A stretch of 64,000 nucleotides of DNA from PALSA-1316 sp964499365 (GCA_964499365.1 CAZCKU010000002.1:248001-312000), one strand, 5' to 3'; positions 11,201 through 20,811 are shown, counted from the first letter of the stretch. Numbers and translations: made by a program. The notes: a model not told the origin generated them from the letters alone.

Positions 11201-12548
11201 ATCTGCCCTCACCCTTGATAAAAAGAAACCGCCAATGGCTGTTCTGCTTTTCAACCAAAGGATCATACTCAAGAAGCCCTTCGTACACAGACCCGAACTC
11301 CTCAACATTGAGCGAGGCATAGTTGACCCTCATCTTCTGATTGTTGTTCTTATTCGTAAAAACTGTCAGGTTCTTGAGACACTCAAGAAGCACACTGTTA
11401 TCGAGATTGCAGTTGTTTAAAATACCAATAGCATTAGGGCTGAAGAGCTCACCGCCAAGAGGCTTTATATCAAGCTGCTGACCGTAATACTCCTTTTCAA
11501 AGATGCAGAAGGTATTCTTCATCGCTATCCAGAGGTCACTGCTGCCCCTTTCCAGAAGATGCACCTTTTCGCAGTGGCGCCGGAGATGACCGATGCTGTA
11601 ATAATCGTAATAGATTCTCACCTTCCGCTGGTCTGCATTCGATGGATAGATGATATTGCGTTCTTCAATGACCATCAGGAACAAAAGCCGGTAGATGAGA
11701 CGGAGATGATACTGGTAGAAGGTAAAGTGGGGCAGCTGGCCTGACTCAATGGCTTCCCTCAGTGCATTATTCGCCGGATGATTAAGGAAACCTTCTGCAA
11801 GAGACTTGATGGAGTTCTCGACCGCCTCTGAGAGTCCTTCGCGGATGCGTGAGCCTGAATCAAGAGCATCCTGATGATATTTTTCGATTAGGCTCTCGGC
11901 TCCTCCATCCTGTCTGACCGGCATCCGGGAGGCATGAATAAGGCGGTACATGATCGCAAAGTCGGCAAAATGCTCTTCTTCCATCATGGACTGAAGATCA
12001 AACTCTATGAAAGACAATTTCACAAGCCGGCTGCTGTCCCTAAGAAGGCGGAGATAAATGCCGTTTGTGACAACAGCATAGAGATGTTCGGTAATGTTGA
12101 TATATTCCTGCACCAGCGCATGAGGTGACATTCGGGGGCCGGTGTCTTCCCGTTTTTTGTCGAGGCTGTCATTGAACCCCATGATATGGATCGGGAAGCC
12201 GTCCAGCTTAGCGGTGCGATGACTTATGGCGTACGACTTGCCGCTTATCTCCTCTGCTCGTGCGACCTCGGCATCATAGCCGAGGAGACCAAGTAGTGGG
12301 AGAATCCAGTATTTCCTTGTCTCTGAGGTGCCGGTAACCTTATCGCCGAGGCGCTCGCGCTGGCGGTTGAATATGCGCCATAGGTCATGTGCGTCTGCCC
12401 AGGCACGGGCTATTTCATCTTTTACCTTGATGCGCGATTCAAAGTTGAAATTTTCAGGCCTCTGGCCTCCGAGTTCGCCCTGTTCGAGCTTGTCGAGGAT
12501 GTCCGAGGAAAGTATGCTGCCTTCTATGCGGATGGTGGTGTATCTCAT
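8274..12548 (-). CDS. Large N6-adenine DNA methyltransferase, DrmMI/PglX/type IIG-like
   Basis: The 1424-residue class I DNA methylase has the SAM-binding motif DVASGSGHILL near residue 494 and the catalytic motif GNPPFLGG (NPPF, N6-adenine type) near 754. The roughly 480-residue N-terminal region is of the kind seen in Eco57I/PglX proteins. The C-terminal TaqI-like specificity region includes PYLNGDDLNSRP and a tryptophan-rich YRKYWWQYAEKRPKLY segment. I see no convincing PD-(D/E)xK nuclease at the N-terminus, so it is more likely a modification enzyme than a self-contained restriction enzyme. Its start overlaps the stop of the SNF2 gene (ATGA). SNF2 helicase plus adenine methylase matches the drmD-drmMI pair of class 1 DISARM, but a PglX-like assignment cannot be excluded by eye. 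Confidence 0.86.
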   Translation of the reverse strand: MRYTTIRIEGSILSSDILDKLEQGELGGQRPENFNFESRIKVKDEIARAWADAHDLWRIFNRQRERLGDKVTGTSETRKYWILPLLGLLGYDAEVARAEEISGKSYAISHRTAKLDGFPIHIMGFNDSLDKKREDTGPRMSPHALVQEYINITEHLYAVVTNGIYLRLLRDSSRLVKLSFIEFDLQSMMEEEHFADFAIMYRLIHASRMPVRQDGGAESLIEKYHQDALDSGSRIREGLSEAVENSIKSLAEGFLNHPANNALREAIESGQLPHFTFYQYHLRLIYRLLFLMVIEERNIIYPSNADQRKVRIYYDYYSIGHLRRHCEKVHLLERGSSDLWIAMKNTFCIFEKEYYGQQLDIKPLGGELFSPNAIGILNNCNLDNSVLLECLKNLTVFTNKNNNQKMRVNYASLNVEEFGSVYEGLLEYDPLVEKQNSHWRFLFIKGEGRSASGSHYTPDELVQPLIKHSLDYIIEEKLKEPDKEKALLSIRVCDVASGSGHILLNAARRIGTELAKVRTGEDQPSPTAFREAVRDVIRTCIYGVDKNPLAVELCKIALWLEAHNPGGPLNFLDHHIKCGDSIVGLAHMEELQNGIAEEAFKRLPDDDKDICADLRKVNKSERAGMLKFDFEGAVGGKIKDIMADFSGFSELPERTPEEIEEKRKAYIRLTSGEGWHRLKIIADIQVAQFFIPKVKENQPKIATDGAYRRYLAGEKQLLPQAIGMAEAVASKRAFFHWFLEFPEVFAAGGFDCILGNPPFLGGQKLSGTFGNAYLEYLRATYAPAGSVDLVTYFFRRIFEIIKDNGFQSLIATNTIAQGGAREGGLGVIVSKGGSINHAVRSMRWPGLAAVEVALVTVHKGIWKGRFTLNSNTVKTITPYLDDSEVDANPYPLKANENKSFQGSTVLGKGFVVETAVADALITKDSKNRDVLFPYLNGDDLNSRPDQSPSRWVINFADWDFAAAQQYQECFNIVATKVKSERDQNNREQYRKYWWQYAEKRPKLYRTIAPMKRVLVINNHTHHHLFEFVGKDIVFSHALSIVADESFGMYALLNSSIANEWAWLRGSTMGSTTLRYTSSSIFETFPFPLSLISEMQTVLDQIGKGYYEHRRRLMLTIQLGLTKIYNLFHKKDLSVADVEKSSKQPTTACEEGYKDILKLRELHIEIDNAVLSAYGWTDINIIHDFYEVDYLPENDRIRFTISPAARREVLKRLLKLNHEIHEQEEKAGLWEKKKAVKAKAIKPDEAIMSLLPEFDMGELAATSYPATDRDQAICAAALSIVEQANGLSSMDHLDALLLATHPDWCKLFLDKNDYANFNKAVASGPKELFVAAGQSIRWRDCRRYLEELRKGINVNHTQTDQPITFGFNFLEVKSTFPSGTDKVVSYSLKALKYMRNVREELLLSQEQQNILRILEQQRKQYALVA

Positions 12549-15385
12549 CGCGATTTATCCGGCAACAGAATATAGACGCCCATCAAGTCCATAGGGAGTA
12601 CAGGTTCTACTACCTTATAGCGGGTGCCACCCAAGACTTTTCTGAAGCGCTCATGAGCCTCAATAAGGATATTTGCCCTTTCCATAGCAACTCTGTCTAA
12701 CTCGGCCTTAAGTTCCGGGATCTCCCTTAATTCATCGGACAACCACTGACCTCTCTCATGCTCAGTCATGTTAGCTGATGGCAGGGCACTATTCATAAGC
12801 TCCATTGCACGCTCATGGGTAAGAGCCTTTTTCTCATGCGGGCTGCCTTCGAAGCCCCAGACAAACATCTCTTCAGCCACAAGCTGGCTTGCCCCTGATT
12901 TTTCCTGAATAACATTTCTGACCCTGAAGAGCAGAAGCGTAGTTTTGACAGCAACCTCTCTGCATCTAATAACCGCTGACCTGCCTGGCCCCTTGCCTTT
13001 GCTCTGCTTCATTGCATGGGCAATAAGCTGCTGACAGAGCTGTTCAACAAAGGCATGGTTACGACCAAGGTACATATAACCCTCAGGTGCAGGAGAGTGA
13101 AAGGTCACCTTTAACCTGTTGGAGGTCGGGAGGGCTGATTTCAGAGATTCGGGAAGGTTCTGGGTAAAGAGGAGAAACCCCTTTTTATCTTTTGTAATCT
13201 GTACGCCAAGGATATTGTTAAGCGCATCCACTACAAAGGACTCTACTGTTTTGGGATTGCCGATGGCCTCGTCCGATTCTTTCAGGTCGTTCTCTATTTC
13301 CTCAGCCTTAATCGAGTGCTGGGCAAAGATGGAGCGAGAGGCGGTCTCCCGGTCAGCAGCCTTTTTTATCGCATGGCTGACCTCAAGCTCAGCCTTTATG
13401 ACCGTATCTATTTCACCGAAATCAAGGCTTTGCTGAAGGCTTTCAACTTTACTTTCCCTGGAGAACAAAACCGCCTGCATGACAGAATCCATCAGGGACT
13501 TGCTATCTTCAGGGAAGGGAACTGAAATGCCTGTTGCCTTGCGGATCTCCTGAACCTTTCTTAAAAGGACTTTTAAGACAACGCCGTCTATGGGATTGTT
13601 CTTGCCGTAATAGAGATAGGTCTTCACAACCGGCGCGGTCTGGCCGAATCTATCTATCCTGCCTTCCCGCTGTTCAAGGCGGTTGGGGTTCCAGGGGAGG
13701 TCATAATGAAGAACTGCCGTGAACTTATCCTGAAGGTTAATGCCCTCGGACAGGCAGTCAGTAGCAACCAGCACACGAAGCGAATCCATCCTCATGCCGT
13801 CTATGCGTTCCTTACGGACTTCATCAGGGTCCTCGCTGGTTACAACCTGGACGTCTATGCCGTCAAAGCGCTTAAAAAGTTCCTGTTTCAGAAGTGCACC
13901 GATATATTGCGCTGTTGCGATATACCGGCAGAAGATCACCGGATGAAACCCCTTTCTGATCCATCCCTCAATAACCGAAACAAGATCAATGATCTTGGCG
14001 TCATACTGCAGCCCTTTCAATTCTTCAAGCCTTTCGGCAAAGCCCCGAATCTTTTTCAGCTCGCTCTCTGTCCAGTCTGTTTTGTCTATGACACTGGTGG
14101 AGGGATAGTCTTTTTCAGTATCATTATCTTCATCTAAAAGTGGATTGCTTTCGGGTTCTTCTGTTACATCATTTTCTTTAGCCTTGCTGGCGCGGTTCTT
14201 CAGCATTTCGAGTCCTGCAGCAGGAGATGACATGATCCCACGCAGAAGAGCAAGCGCTGACCAGTAGCGCATCCTCATCTTGCCCTTGTGCTCATCATGC
14301 TTCTGGGTAAGGCCGAGGGCAAAGTCCACTACATCCAGATAAAAGGAATGGTATTTGGGCGCTACCTCATAGGCTATCTCTCCGGAATCACGCTTAGGGA
14401 ATGGCGTATCCTCACCCAGCCATTTTTCGACATCAGCCCGCCGCCGTTGGACATAATATTGGGCAAACTCCTTCCGCTTATCAGGGGAAGCAGTAGGGAG
14501 ATCAAGATTGAAATAATCAGTATTAATGAGTGAGATCAGGGATCGGAACTGTTCCGGCTTCCCGCTATGCGGGGTTGCAGTCAGTAGAATTATATGCTGG
14601 TCCTTCTTAGCCGAGATGTCCCTAATCAATGCATATCGCAATTGCTGATTGCTGTATTGAGACCCGGTTGGCTCAGAGCAGGTATGAGCCTCATCAACGA
14701 TAACAAGTTCAGGGCACTGCTCGACAAAGACTGCCCTGCGCTGGTCAGACTTAATGTAGTCTATCGAGATGATCTGATAGGGATAGTATGAATAGACGCT
14801 GGTATCCCCCTGGATCTCCCGGTCAAGGCGTGCCTGTGTGTTAGAACGGATTATTACTGCATCTATGCCGAATTTGTCTTTAAGCTCCTCCTGCCACTGT
14901 TCACAGAGATGGGGAAGGACCACGATAGCAAACCTTTTAATCTCCTTGCGTTCGAGGAGTTCCTTCAGAATAACAAGTGCCTCGACGGTCTTTCCGACGC
15001 CGACATCATCGGCAATAAAGAGACGATATGGCTTTTCCTGCCGCAATGCCATGATGAGGGGCACCATCTGATAAGAACGGGGTCTGAATGAAAGTTTTGC
15101 GAGAGACCTGAAAGGCCCGGCACCGCTCCGGAATGACAGCCTTGTGGCATTATAAAGGAGACGGGCAGAGGAGATATCCGAGAGGTCTTCAGTGGAAGGG
15201 ACAGGGAAGTTGGTAGATTCTATACTGTCCTCCGGAAACCTTAGCGGAAGGAATATACCCGTTATTTCGTCTTCAGACCCGCCTAGCGGTTTGAGGAGCA
15301 CAAGTTCTGGATCAGGGGATGGCTGAACAACCCAATCTCTTTCTCTGACACGAACCAATGCCCCAGGTCTATATTTGGTTTCCAA
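12545..15385 (-). CDS. SNF2-family helicase/ATPase, DrmD-like
   Basis: The 946-residue superfamily 2 translocase belongs to the RapA/HepA/SNF2 branch. The N-terminus has a small beta domain (PGALVRVRERDWVV) typical of DrmD-like proteins. Walker A is DDVGVGKTVEAL near residue 127, the DEAH box (VIVDEAHTC) is near 229, motif III is LTATPHSGKP, and the second RecA domain ends in QREGRIDRFGQ near 568. The C-terminal 350 residues are alpha-helical. The start is a TTG only 2 bp beyond the stop of the upstream giant helicase, with a GAAGGTG-type ribosome site inside that gene's end. The downstream methylase start overlaps its stop. It probably translocates on dsDNA to drive the methylase or effector of the same operon. 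Confidence 0.88.
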   Translation of the reverse strand: METKYRPGALVRVRERDWVVQPSPDPELVLLKPLGGSEDEITGIFLPLRFPEDSIESTNFPVPSTEDLSDISSARLLYNATRLSFRSGAGPFRSLAKLSFRPRSYQMVPLIMALRQEKPYRLFIADDVGVGKTVEALVILKELLERKEIKRFAIVVLPHLCEQWQEELKDKFGIDAVIIRSNTQARLDREIQGDTSVYSYYPYQIISIDYIKSDQRRAVFVEQCPELVIVDEAHTCSEPTGSQYSNQQLRYALIRDISAKKDQHIILLTATPHSGKPEQFRSLISLINTDYFNLDLPTASPDKRKEFAQYYVQRRRADVEKWLGEDTPFPKRDSGEIAYEVAPKYHSFYLDVVDFALGLTQKHDEHKGKMRMRYWSALALLRGIMSSPAAGLEMLKNRASKAKENDVTEEPESNPLLDEDNDTEKDYPSTSVIDKTDWTESELKKIRGFAERLEELKGLQYDAKIIDLVSVIEGWIRKGFHPVIFCRYIATAQYIGALLKQELFKRFDGIDVQVVTSEDPDEVRKERIDGMRMDSLRVLVATDCLSEGINLQDKFTAVLHYDLPWNPNRLEQREGRIDRFGQTAPVVKTYLYYGKNNPIDGVVLKVLLRKVQEIRKATGISVPFPEDSKSLMDSVMQAVLFSRESKVESLQQSLDFGEIDTVIKAELEVSHAIKKAADRETASRSIFAQHSIKAEEIENDLKESDEAIGNPKTVESFVVDALNNILGVQITKDKKGFLLFTQNLPESLKSALPTSNRLKVTFHSPAPEGYMYLGRNHAFVEQLCQQLIAHAMKQSKGKGPGRSAVIRCREVAVKTTLLLFRVRNVIQEKSGASQLVAEEMFVWGFEGSPHEKKALTHERAMELMNSALPSANMTEHERGQWLSDELREIPELKAELDRVAMERANILIEAHERFRKVLGGTRYKVVEPVLPMDLMGVYILLPDKSR

Positions 15386-15387
15386 CC

Positions 15388-18300
15388 CTATTTCACCTTC
15401 TTAAATACATCAGGCCTGCGGGCCACAAGGACATCAAGGTCGTCTTTATAGTAGTAGACAATAAGCTGGTCTCCCCTGTTTCGTATAGCATCCCGAACAA
15501 CCTTGTCATTTGCCTTAACATCAGGCTCGTCGTGCGGGGTGCCATCACAAAAGACCCATATATTCGGCTCGTAGAAGAAATCAGGCTGGACGAATATTCC
15601 CTCTACCCGTTTTTGGGCTGAATCCGGAAGCATCAGCCCGCGCTGATAAAGGAAGTCTATGAACTTATGCTCAGTAGAGGAGTTGGGATCGCACTGTCTT
15701 TTAAGTGACTGATAGTGTTCGTCATAGCTCCCCTTTGCCCTGTTGCCGATAATTTCAACATTACAGACACGGAGCTTTTCGAGGGCGTCTTTTATGGCAA
15801 ATCGGTCTATCTTGTCATGATAGGGCTGGTTATAGTAACTCAGAAGATCATCGTATGATGCAGGGTCAGTATAAGATTCATCGTCAAACCGGCAGATTCT
15901 GGTGGCCTCTTCTATAATCTGCCTGAATATCCCTGCATCCTCTATGAACTGAGAGAGAACCCCAAGGCTGCCTTCTGAGGCTTCATAAAGCATTATATTC
16001 TGCTGCTTCTCATCCCCCATGAGCACTGCCCCAATCTCACTGCTTTCTACCTGAAACACATTTTCTATTGCCCGTTTTATGGCATATTGAAGGGTAATGA
16101 CACCTTCAGGCTCAAGGGCAAGGGCCTTGATAGGCTCTATATAAAGTGCATCTGCGGTATCCCATGTAAAAAGCTTCACTGTCCGGTTTTCTTCCTTTGC
16201 CTCTTCAGTTACCTTGCTCTTCCATCTGCCGGACTGCAGTCCCATCAAGAATCCGTCTTCCTTGGAAGTTCGCCATTTTTTGTTTATCTGTACCAGTTTT
16301 GCTGTTGGGATAAAACGGACATTCAGGAACTCCTCTGCGTCATTCTTTATCAGAGCTGTCTTAACAGTATTGGGACCTCCGGGGACTGAGAAAAAGGTGC
16401 GAATATCATATCCCTGCCTGAGCCTTTCTTCTTCCTCACAAGTGATCCTTATCTCTTCGCTGCATTTGGTCTCACCCATCTCCAATAGGTCAGTGAAGAT
16501 TTCTCTGTTGCCTGCATCGCTCAGGGATACGCCTGTGAAGGGACAGACCTCAAAGTCATATTCATTATCCATGAGTATATAGCCTGCGTTCTTGCTGACC
16601 TTTGCCTTGTTAAAGCTCTTGTCAGCTTCCTGCATCAGAATCTGATCAACCCTGTATCGAGTTCCATTGTGGTATATCCTGTTCCTTGGGCCAAATTCTC
16701 TCAGTGCTATAAATCGCGATCGGGAAATATACTCTCCTGAATCACCTATGGGAATAAACGTGCGGATCGGCAACCTAGTGAAATTGTATCCCGGAAGAAA
16801 ACCCTCGGAGGCAAGATAGCGATAAGGATAAAATTCAGAAATAGAAACACTCTTTCCCTTAGTCTGTTCATTCCTCAGCAAGAAAAGCTGTCTTTCGGCC
16901 TGCCGTTCACGACGACGCGCATCCATCAGCTCAGGGGAGCCTTCCTTATACCTGCCGTCCCGGATAATATTCTGGGCATCTATAAGCTGGGCCATAGCTG
17001 AACGGTAGAGCTTTCTCCAGCGATCAAAAGCCTTATCAAAACTCTTAGGTGCATTACTAAGAACAATATCTATCCACTCCTGAGTGAGCCACGAAGGAAT
17101 GGAGCCGACAATGCTTTTCATGTCATCAATCAGCCGGGCAAAGACAACCTTAATCTCCCCCCTCTGTCGCAGGCCAATGTTCAACTTTTCGACAACATCG
17201 GACTTGAGATCAAGCCGGTCTGGATTGGATTTATCGATGATATCGGAAACGCTCTGATTCAGCTCATTCAGCCCGCTCTTCGCAATATAGAGAGAATGAA
17301 GGTGGGATTCCCATAGCTCCTTATTGAAGAGATCGAATTTAGGCGGAGCGACGGCACCGGAGACCATCGCTTGTTTCACGCGGAAATAATGACGGTCATG
17401 AGGTGAATAATTGGAGCAATTTACAAATACCAAGGCTGCCTGACCGCTTCTGCCGGCACGCCCGCTCCTCTGGGCATAGTTAGCCGGGTTTGGTGGGACA
17501 TTCCTCATATGCACAACGTTCAGGCTGCTGATATCGACACCGAGCTCCATGGTGGGAGAACAGAACAAGGCACTGCACTCACCCTTTTTAAACTTATCCT
17601 CTCGCTCCTGCCTGGTATCTGTATTGAGTTGGCCGGTATGTTCCATGCCGATGAGCTGCTTCATACTCCCGAAGTCGGTCTGGTACATATCCTGAAAGAA
17701 TTTGTTTGGAGTAAGATTAATCTCTTTATATATGCGAGTCCGTATCTTGTCCGGAAGAATTGTTTTCCCATCTCCCTTTTGCCAGATTATCTGATCTATT
17801 TTGAGTTGGTAAAGCCTGGTCTCAGCACCCTTACCCATAGGCCATGATGTACTTTTGAGCCACCCTGCATTTTCGAGGAGTGCAAGCAGGGCTTTCATAA
17901 ACTCTATATACTCCGCATCCCCCATTCTCTGTCCGCTTATACGAGCAATATCCTTCAGATACCGACCGAGGGGGGATCTTGGGCCAATGCTCTGTGTATA
18001 TATATGCTTTCTGCCTGGTTGCAAGGTTTCAAGCCTCATATAATATGGCTCTTTTATGTCATCTTTGTTTTCGAGGGTCCAGGGCTCCCGCAACCTTTCA
18101 CGAATTATTTTGGACTTCTCTTCGATTGCCCGCTGCGTCAGATATTCATTACTGTGCAGAGCATAACTCTTTCTGAAGTAATCGAGTATCTGGTGGATCA
18201 GGTCAGCCCTTTCTTCCTTTTTTAGTCCATAGATGAAAGGCAGAGATTCCCACGGCTTGTCCACTGAGCAGTTCTCTTCAACGTTTTTGTATCCGATCTT

Positions 18301-20475
18301 AAGCAGAGCGCATTGTTCGAGATTCGGCAATATGACGCGCCATGCATGCCTGAGGTCGTAAAGTGCACGATAGGTCAGATAATACTTCAGGGCTGTTTCG
18401 TTGTCCCGAATGACTGCTGGGAATTCAGATGGATTCCTCGCATAATCTTTCTGTTCAAGATTGAGAACACTGAAAATTGCATTATCCAAACCAGCATGGT
18501 CTATTTCTCCTTGCTGCTGGATTGCCGTGCATGTTGCCGCTCTCAGCCTGATTACTCGGATGTAATCATTAAAGTGGCCGGCCTGTAATGCAGCATCCTG
18601 CCGATTATCTGTAAAGCTAAGAAGTTTCTGTTCTGATTCACTGAAGCCATAGAGTGATAGATGCTTGAGAATGGCAAAGGTAATAACAGTAGTTGAAGTG
18701 CTCCTGCCCTCACTTCCGAGCCTCGTCAGCTTTGTTCCCTCACTCGTTTTTCCGGCAAAGAATGCCCCTGCAGTGGGATCAAAAAGCAGAGGGGCTGGCA
18801 TAAACCACCCTGAATATTCATATTGAGGTTTCAGAGAAAAGTTACCCTTCTTATCAAAATAGATCTGGCGGGGGAGTCGCACTTCATAGTCCTTTGCAGG
18901 CTTGAAGTCACCCTTTTTATCTATTCGTCCCCAAGCGTCAGGCAGCATGGCAATGTCTTCTTCGGGGTTCCAGATGCCTTCGCCCATAATGATGTAGCCG
19001 TCATTGACACTTTCCTGCTCTTCAGTTGAATCCTGAAACTCTCTTGGTTTAAGAAGCAGCTTGTCATCATCTTTGGTCACACATATGAAAGGGTGCCCGG
19101 AGAGACGACTGAATACGGCAGGGAAAAGCGGTGTCCGATCTTCACCTTTGCTTGGGCCAGGGTCAAGTGTGATTATGTTGTCATCACGATAACCAAGAGA
19201 AAGATATACGGTACCAGTCTGGCTTATGAACTGATGAAGCCTGTAAGGAAGATAGGAATATTTCTGATTCATCTTGGCCGCGTTTACATTTGCAAGCCAT
19301 AGCAGAAACGAGAGCATCTGTTTCCCGCAAATTGATTCATCAATTCCGGAATCTTCAGAAAGCAGTCTGACTATATCTCCAAAGGACATGGGGGCTCTTC
19401 GTATGAGAATCCCATCCTTGTTTTCAATGGCAATGCGGTTTTCAAGCCAAATAGACAAGGCATATTGTTTGAGATCATCCTCGCTGCCAGAAATGTTTAT
19501 TCCACGATTTAGGGCGTCACTTAGGGCTTCTATTGTAGGAAGTGGCGTGCCGGCTAGAAAACATTGTATCAGGGACTCCATAACGATCTGGTCCCTGCTG
19601 AACTTTGTTCCAAATATGCTTGTTGCTACTTTAGCAACTTGTTCGGCCTGTTCTGGTATGGTCCCCCCGGAAACCATCGTGGCTGACGTACCAATACAGA
19701 CCACCTTGTTGGTAGCCTGGGCCTTTATCCTCCGAATCAGCATGGCAACATCAGCGCCCTGTCTTCCCCGATAGGTGTGGAGCTCATCAAAGACAAGGAA
19801 TCTTAGATTATCAAAGATGGAATCCCTTATAGAGGCTTCCTGTGGACGGGTCAGCAGCAACTCCAGCATCATGTAGTTGGTTAGGATGATGTCTGGCAAT
19901 TCCTCCCGAACTCGGGTCCTTTCAGCTTCATCCTCCTGGCCGGTATATTGGGCAAAGGTAATAGGAAACTCTCGTCCTGTTGATGATTCATAGGTTTTGC
20001 TATAAGCCTTGAGTGCATCACTCTGAGAATTAATGAGAGCATTCATGGGATAAACAATGACCGCTTTAATGCCCTTCGTTTTTTCACTTTTCAGTAGAAA
20101 GTCAAAAATGGTTCCAAGATAGGCAAGCGATTTTCCCGAGCCAGTACCGGAGGTCACAACAAAATCACGGGATTGAATACCGAGACTAATTGCTTCTACT
20201 TGATGCTTAAATAAGTTGTATCCCTTCAGGATGTGGACTATATCCGGATGAAGGAGCTTACCTGTGCCACAGAAATCAGCAACAGGACCAAGAATTTCAA
20301 AGGAAGGATTAAACTGAATGAGAGGCTCAGGCCAGAACTTCCCGGCCTGCATCTCTTTTTCTACAACTTGCCTGATCTGTTCATCGCCGATATTAATAAA
20401 GCTGCTAACGAATTGTTTATAATCTGAGAGAATATCTGAATGGAGATTAAATATATTTGTGGTCTTTTGCATCAC
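15388..20475 (-). CDS. Giant DExH helicase with DUF1998 and C-terminal nuclease-like tail
   Basis: This 1695-residue protein is the first gene of the defence-like operon. Its motifs are TSGTGSGKS (about 108), the DELH box VFDELHTYRGRQG (about 228), GTSATM, and the helicase-C motif with QRSGRAGRSG (about 1000). A DUF1998-like region with AVLMGDEKQQNIMLYEA lies at about 1460-1540. The last 90 residues contain VQPDFFYE, VFCDGTPHDEP and a following D-x-x-x-R helix, a pattern like the Vsr/PD-(D/E)xK tail of some DUF1998 helicases. DISARM splits comparable parts between DrmA (helicase) and DrmB (DUF1998), while DruE and MrfA-type proteins carry both in one chain as here. The start is GTG 20475 immediately followed by ATG 20472; an AGAGGGGG stretch lies about 17 bp upstream. 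The nuclease tail is inference from a short pattern. Confidence 0.87.
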   Translation of the reverse strand: MMQKTTNIFNLHSDILSDYKQFVSSFINIGDEQIRQVVEKEMQAGKFWPEPLIQFNPSFEILGPVADFCGTGKLLHPDIVHILKGYNLFKHQVEAISLGIQSRDFVVTSGTGSGKSLAYLGTIFDFLLKSEKTKGIKAVIVYPMNALINSQSDALKAYSKTYESSTGREFPITFAQYTGQEDEAERTRVREELPDIILTNYMMLELLLTRPQEASIRDSIFDNLRFLVFDELHTYRGRQGADVAMLIRRIKAQATNKVVCIGTSATMVSGGTIPEQAEQVAKVATSIFGTKFSRDQIVMESLIQCFLAGTPLPTIEALSDALNRGINISGSEDDLKQYALSIWLENRIAIENKDGILIRRAPMSFGDIVRLLSEDSGIDESICGKQMLSFLLWLANVNAAKMNQKYSYLPYRLHQFISQTGTVYLSLGYRDDNIITLDPGPSKGEDRTPLFPAVFSRLSGHPFICVTKDDDKLLLKPREFQDSTEEQESVNDGYIIMGEGIWNPEEDIAMLPDAWGRIDKKGDFKPAKDYEVRLPRQIYFDKKGNFSLKPQYEYSGWFMPAPLLFDPTAGAFFAGKTSEGTKLTRLGSEGRSTSTTVITFAILKHLSLYGFSESEQKLLSFTDNRQDAALQAGHFNDYIRVIRLRAATCTAIQQQGEIDHAGLDNAIFSVLNLEQKDYARNPSEFPAVIRDNETALKYYLTYRALYDLRHAWRVILPNLEQCALLKIGYKNVEENCSVDKPWESLPFIYGLKKEERADLIHQILDYFRKSYALHSNEYLTQRAIEEKSKIIRERLREPWTLENKDDIKEPYYMRLETLQPGRKHIYTQSIGPRSPLGRYLKDIARISGQRMGDAEYIEFMKALLALLENAGWLKSTSWPMGKGAETRLYQLKIDQIIWQKGDGKTILPDKIRTRIYKEINLTPNKFFQDMYQTDFGSMKQLIGMEHTGQLNTDTRQEREDKFKKGECSALFCSPTMELGVDISSLNVVHMRNVPPNPANYAQRSGRAGRSGQAALVFVNCSNYSPHDRHYFRVKQAMVSGAVAPPKFDLFNKELWESHLHSLYIAKSGLNELNQSVSDIIDKSNPDRLDLKSDVVEKLNIGLRQRGEIKVVFARLIDDMKSIVGSIPSWLTQEWIDIVLSNAPKSFDKAFDRWRKLYRSAMAQLIDAQNIIRDGRYKEGSPELMDARRRERQAERQLFLLRNEQTKGKSVSISEFYPYRYLASEGFLPGYNFTRLPIRTFIPIGDSGEYISRSRFIALREFGPRNRIYHNGTRYRVDQILMQEADKSFNKAKVSKNAGYILMDNEYDFEVCPFTGVSLSDAGNREIFTDLLEMGETKCSEEIRITCEEEERLRQGYDIRTFFSVPGGPNTVKTALIKNDAEEFLNVRFIPTAKLVQINKKWRTSKEDGFLMGLQSGRWKSKVTEEAKEENRTVKLFTWDTADALYIEPIKALALEPEGVITLQYAIKRAIENVFQVESSEIGAVLMGDEKQQNIMLYEASEGSLGVLSQFIEDAGIFRQIIEEATRICRFDDESYTDPASYDDLLSYYNQPYHDKIDRFAIKDALEKLRVCNVEIIGNRAKGSYDEHYQSLKRQCDPNSSTEHKFIDFLYQRGLMLPDSAQKRVEGIFVQPDFFYEPNIWVFCDGTPHDEPDVKANDKVVRDAIRNRGDQLIVYYYKDDLDVLVARRPDVFKKVK

Positions 20476-20702
20476 AATAAGAACTTTTTCCCCCTCTTAA
20501 CAACCTTGCCGACAATCCGATATTTTATTCTTGACATCAGTTCGATATCTTGTCTCTCGAATTAGAAGATGAGGTATCGCTGAACTTCTTCAGCTGATTG
20601 AAAGTGGCTTTACCTTCACCCTTCGAGCTCAAGCTATCACCTTGAAATATGTAGCTTTTTAGGCTGGGCTTATTTTATCACACTCTTACATACAAAAAAA
20701 TC

Positions 20703-20718
20703 TGTCAAAGGTTGTCAA
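20703..20718 (-). promoter_or_regulatory. Tandem TTGACA boxes upstream of the defence operon
   Basis: The 336-bp gap 20476-20811 contains no convincing gene. On the - strand it holds two TTGACA hexamers, 20718-20713 and 20708-20703, ten bases apart. An AT-rich stretch follows, with TAAAAT at 20677-20672. Neither box has a good -10 at 16-18 bp, so they may be one -35 plus an operator half, or a paired regulator site. They sit about 235 bp before the helicase start. Confidence 0.3.
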
Positions 20719-20811
20719 TTGTGCAAAAGACGATTGTCTGTTGCATGACGATATCTTCATCGATGGCGTAATTGGATCGGAACTCATGAGAATAATTACT
20801 GAAATTACCGT

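Noticed and set aside
8274..20475. Locus as BREX
   Set aside because: No PglZ, BrxA/B, BrxL or PglY-like ATPase is present; the two helicases fit DISARM better.
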